Assembly (NCBI GenBank): GCA_027075325.1
Contig: JALTBN010000091.1
Location: 74,430-138,429, forward strand
Direction of reading: 5' to 3'
From: Thermococcus sp.
Lineage (GTDB): Archaea; Methanobacteriota_B; Thermococci; Thermococcales; Thermococcaceae
DNA: 64,000 nt
The number at the start of each line of letters is the position of its first letter. Position 1 is the stretch's first letter. Positions 60,563 through 64,000 of this stretch are shown piece after piece. A model generated the notes under the pieces. It worked only from the letters and a program-made list of their open reading frames with translations. It searched no databases and was not told the origin of the DNA. A program made the translations under genes and the position numbers.

Positions 60563-62119
60563 ATGGAGAACGCCGGAAGAATCCTCCTCGTCACCGGCAG
60601 GCTCGCCGAGCCCCTGGTGAGAAAGTACGGAAAGGGCTGTGACGTCTTCGTAACCCCTGTTAGCGTCGCGGCCTTCCTCACGCCGGAGCTCATAGTGCGC
60701 TACCTGAAAAAGGCAGGAATCAGGAGCGAGGACTACGACTTAATCTTAATCCCCGGCCTCGTCCGCGGTTCCGCTCAGATCATTGAAGATGAGCTCGGAA
60801 TTCCCACCTTCAAGGGACCGAGGAGCGCTATGGATTTGCCCCAGACCCTCAAGGCCCTCCGTGAGGGCTTCAAACTGAGCAAAGAAAAGCCGGCGGATGA
60901 ACTCTTCTCGATCGATGCGCTCAAGAGGGTGGAGGACATAAGAAACAGGACGCGGAACAGGCGCTACATCGAAAAGGCCCTCAAAAAGCCCTGGAACGTC
61001 CTCATCGGGAACCTTCCAGCGGGGAGGGACTTTCCGGCGAGGATTCTGGGCGAGGTGGTGGATGCCCCAAAGCTCGGCATCGAAAAGACGGTCGAGAAGG
61101 CCTTCTACTACCTCCGCGAGGGAGCGGACATAGTGGACATAGGCATGGTTGCCGGGGAGAGGAACCTTGGGTTCATCGAGGAAATTCCGGAAATCCGCGA
61201 GATGCTGGGGGAGAATGGTTTTGAAGCCCCGATAAGCTTCGACTCGCTCAATACTGCCGAAATCGAGAAGGCCCTCGATTACGCTGACCTTTTCCTCAGC
61301 GTTGATGCCGGAAACATTGAGGAACTCGTGACGAAGAAACCGGCCGTTCTTATCCCGACGAACCAGAAAGAGGGCTTCTTCCCCACGAAGCCTGCCGAGC
61401 GCATTGGGTTCCTTGAGAGACTGAAGGAGATGGCTCTCGATCTGGGCTACAGAACGGTCATCCCCGACCTCATCCTCGAACACGTGCCCCACCTGGCGCG
61501 CTCCATCACGGCCTTCCAGCTCTACCGCGAGAAGAACCCAGATGACGTCCTTCTGGCAGGCGTTGGAAACGTTGTTGAGCTCTACGACGCGGACAGCGTT
61601 GGGATGAATGCCTTGCTCGCTGGAATCGCGAAGGAGCTCTCCATAAACCTGCTCCTAACCACCGAAGTGAGCGCCAAGTCAAGAGGCTCGGTGAGGGAGC
61701 TGAGGAGGGCGGTGGATATGAACCTCTTCGACATGCCAAAAGACCTCGGCTTCGACCTGCTGGTGCTCAAGGAGAAGAGGGCAAGCGAGTGGCGGTTCGA
61801 GCCGGCTGAGAAAATCATCAAGGCCGAGGAAAGGCCCATCCAGATTGAACCCCTCTACTTCAGGGTCTGGGTCGAAAACGGAAAAATCTGGGTGAACGCC
61901 CACCGCGGCACTGAGCTTCTCCTCACGATAACCGGAGAGGAGCCCAACGCGATAATCGACACCATTCTGGAGCACTTTGGGATAAGCCCGAGGCACGCCT
62001 TCTATCTCGGTCGGGAGCTGGAGAGGGCGAAGACCGCTTTAAAGCTGAGGCGGAGCTACGTCCAGGAGGTCGAGCTGTTTGGGGGATTCTACGGAAACAC
62101 CAAGATCGAGAAAGTATGA
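60563..62119 (+). CDS. Archaeal dihydropteroate synthase-related protein
   Basis: YLREGADIVDIGMVAGERNLGFIEEIPEI; PISFDSLNTAEIEKALDYADLFLSVDAGN. Confidence 0.85.
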   Translation: MENAGRILLVTGRLAEPLVRKYGKGCDVFVTPVSVAAFLTPELIVRYLKKAGIRSEDYDLILIPGLVRGSAQIIEDELGIPTFKGPRSAMDLPQTLKALREGFKLSKEKPADELFSIDALKRVEDIRNRTRNRRYIEKALKKPWNVLIGNLPAGRDFPARILGEVVDAPKLGIEKTVEKAFYYLREGADIVDIGMVAGERNLGFIEEIPEIREMLGENGFEAPISFDSLNTAEIEKALDYADLFLSVDAGNIEELVTKKPAVLIPTNQKEGFFPTKPAERIGFLERLKEMALDLGYRTVIPDLILEHVPHLARSITAFQLYREKNPDDVLLAGVGNVVELYDADSVGMNALLAGIAKELSINLLLTTEVSAKSRGSVRELRRAVDMNLFDMPKDLGFDLLVLKEKRASEWRFEPAEKIIKAEERPIQIEPLYFRVWVENGKIWVNAHRGTELLLTITGEEPNAIIDTILEHFGISPRHAFYLGRELERAKTALKLRRSYVQEVELFGGFYGNTKIEKV

Positions 62120-62194
62120 CAAATCCCACCCTTGCATCAGACGGAAATTTGTCACATCTACGAAAAATCATCCGAAAAAACTTTAAGGGGTGGG

Positions 62195-62345
62195 CTTGAT
62201 TGCGCAGTGATGCCCGATGACAGTCAGGAGTGAGTGTTTTTGGCCCCTGTGATGGTTCCGTGAATAACGTGGTCAGTCCGTCAATTCTAGGGCGGGATCG
62301 CTTTTGGCGCTGAGCTAAACAGGGGGGACCGTTTTTGGTCGGGCC
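62195..62345 (+). ncRNA. Candidate structured RNA or 5' leader upstream of trpB2
   Basis: cccctgt (62244-62250) pairs with acagggg (62319-62325); gacc(62327-62330)/ggtc(62337-62340) hairpin; possible promoter aaaaaactttaag near 62175. Confidence 0.35.
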
Positions 62346-62452
62346 GTTCTTCTGTCTGAAAGCCCTGGCTTAGACCTCACGCTCATTATTCCCTCGCTTT
62401 TGGGATTTGTTGAGACGGTTAGTGTGAACCTTCTTGAAAAGGAGGTGGTAGA

Positions 62453-63778
62453 ATGAAAGCCGTTCTTCCCGATTCGAAGATACCAAAGAAGTGGTACAAC
62501 ATCCTGCCGGACCTTCCGGAGCCTTTGGCGCCGCCCCTTGACCCCGAGACGGACGAGCCGATGGAGCCAGAGAAGCTCCTCAGGATTTTCGCGGCCGAGC
62601 TTGTGAAGCAGGAGATGAGCAACGAGCGCTACATCGAGATCCCCAAAGAGGTTCGCGAGCTTTACGCCAAGATAGGAAGGCCGACACCGTTGTTTAGGGC
62701 GACGAGCCTTGAGAAGGCCCTCGGAACGCCGGCGAGGATATACTTCAAGTTCGAGGGGGCAACCGTAACGGGAAGCCACAAGATAAACACGGCCTTAGCC
62801 CAGGCATACTACGCCAAAAAACAGGGCGTTGAGAGGCTCGTTACCGAGACCGGTGCAGGCCAGTGGGGAACCGCTCTAAGCCTGGCGGGAGCGCTCCTCG
62901 GGCTGAAGGTCAGGGTTTACATGGCGCGCGCCAGCTACCAGCAGAAGCCCTACAGGAAGACGATAATGCGCCTCTACGGGGCGGAAATCTACCCAAGCCC
63001 GAGCGACAGGACCGAAATAGGACGGAAGTTCCTGGCCGAGGACCCGAACCACCCCGGTGGATTGGGTATAGCGATAAGCGAGGCCATTGAAGACGTCCTC
63101 CGCGATGAGAAAGCGCGCTATGCCCTCGGAAGCGTTTTAAATCACGTCCTCATGCACCAGACGGTTATAGGGCTGGAAGCCAAAGAGCAGATAAAGGAAT
63201 TTGAAGAGCCGGACGTCATAATCGGCTGCGTCGGCGGTGGGAGCAACTTCGCTGGATTAGCTTACCCCTTCGTGAAAGACGTTCTTGACGGCAAAGAGGA
63301 CTACGAGTTTATAGCGGTTGAGCCAAGAGCAGCGCCATCGATGACGCGCGGCGTTTACAAGTACGACTTCGGCGATTCGGGCGGCTATACTCCAAAGATG
63401 AGGATGCACACCCTCGGGCACACTTACTACGTCCCGCCGATACATGCCGGTGGTTTACGCTACCACGGCCTCGCCCCAACGCTCAGCGTTTTGATAAACC
63501 ACGGCATTGTCAAACCAGTCGCCTACCACCAGAACGAGGTCTTCAAGGCGGCTGAGCTGTTTGCGAAGACCGAGGGAATAATTCCCGCTCCAGAAAGCGC
63601 ACACGCAATAAAAGGGGCAATAGACAGGGCTCTGAAGGCGAAGGAGGAAGGGAAGGAGGAGGTTATACTCTTCAACCTCAGCGGGCACGGATTCCTCGAT
63701 CTCGGCGGCTACGAGGACTACTTAGACGGAAAGCTGGAAGACTACGAGCCGGACTACTTCCCGGCGCTTGAGGGGTGA
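62453..63778 (+). CDS. trpB2: TrpB2-type tryptophan synthase beta-like protein
   Basis: [51 protein letters not shown]. Confidence 0.96.
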   Translation: MKAVLPDSKIPKKWYNILPDLPEPLAPPLDPETDEPMEPEKLLRIFAAELVKQEMSNERYIEIPKEVRELYAKIGRPTPLFRATSLEKALGTPARIYFKFEGATVTGSHKINTALAQAYYAKKQGVERLVTETGAGQWGTALSLAGALLGLKVRVYMARASYQQKPYRKTIMRLYGAEIYPSPSDRTEIGRKFLAEDPNHPGGLGIAISEAIEDVLRDEKARYALGSVLNHVLMHQTVIGLEAKEQIKEFEEPDVIIGCVGGGSNFAGLAYPFVKDVLDGKEDYEFIAVEPRAAPSMTRGVYKYDFGDSGGYTPKMRMHTLGHTYYVPPIHAGGLRYHGLAPTLSVLINHGIVKPVAYHQNEVFKAAELFAKTEGIIPAPESAHAIKGAIDRALKAKEEGKEEVILFNLSGHGFLDLGGYEDYLDGKLEDYEPDYFPALEG

Positions 63779-63903
63779 TATCCAAGTCTTTATCCTTTTC
63801 TTTTTGGAAACCTTACAGTTCACGGCGGGGGGAGGCCAGTTTGATTTTCAGCCTGGAGAAAGGCAGTTCCAGATTAATCCTTCGAAAGAAGGGAAAAACA
63901 AAA

Positions 63904-64000
63904 TCAGCGCCGCCTGTAGAGGTAGACGACGAGGAGCACCAGCAGGGCCCCAATGAGGGCGTAGTAGGGCCAGTCTGCCCCTCCCGCGGTTCCCGGACCT
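63904..64000 (-). CDS. C-terminus of membrane-anchored protein (truncated by window end)
   Basis: Minus-strand ...PGTAGGADWPYYALIGALLVLLVVYLYRRR*, C-terminal TM anchor plus basic tail. Confidence 0.65.
   Translation of the reverse strand, partial: GPGTAGGADWPYYALIGALLVLLVVYLYRRR

Overview
This 64 kb window is a hyperthermophilic archaeal chromosome segment of Thermococcales type, as judged by reverse gyrase, TrmBL2, CDC48/Hsp20 and HerA-Mre11-Rad50-NurA. No tRNA or rRNA was seen. The left 10 kb is a CRISPR region: the end of one array (2-193), cas6 / CARF-HEPN Csx1-like / cas2 / cas1, a second array of 14 repeats (3808-4824) with a long non-coding leader, and then two further CARF-type genes. 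One is a CARF-PIN fusion and the other has four TM helices plus a CARF-like domain. They are divergently transcribed from back-to-back promoters with inverted repeats. No interference-complex gene (cas10, cas7, cas5, cas3, cas8) is present in the window. The rest is mostly housekeeping: MobB, TAXI-TRAP transporter, CDC48, Hsp20, ABC transporter, methylmalonyl-CoA mutase, ribosomal proteins and aIF6, reverse gyrase, TrmBL2, CoaBC, CrcB, GAPDH, GlyRS, NurA/Rad50/Mre11/HerA and TrpB2. The main accessory island is 25.2-29.9 kb, an AT-richer co-oriented run of eight small membrane or secreted proteins with no family I recognise. It includes three tandem paralogs and a duplicated 23-bp intergenic element. 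Best candidates for undescribed biology are the three-CARF cluster with its divergent promoter, the membrane-protein island, two 49-aa tandem paralogs absent from the ORF track, and two possible structured RNAs. All assignments come from reading the sequence; no database search was run.
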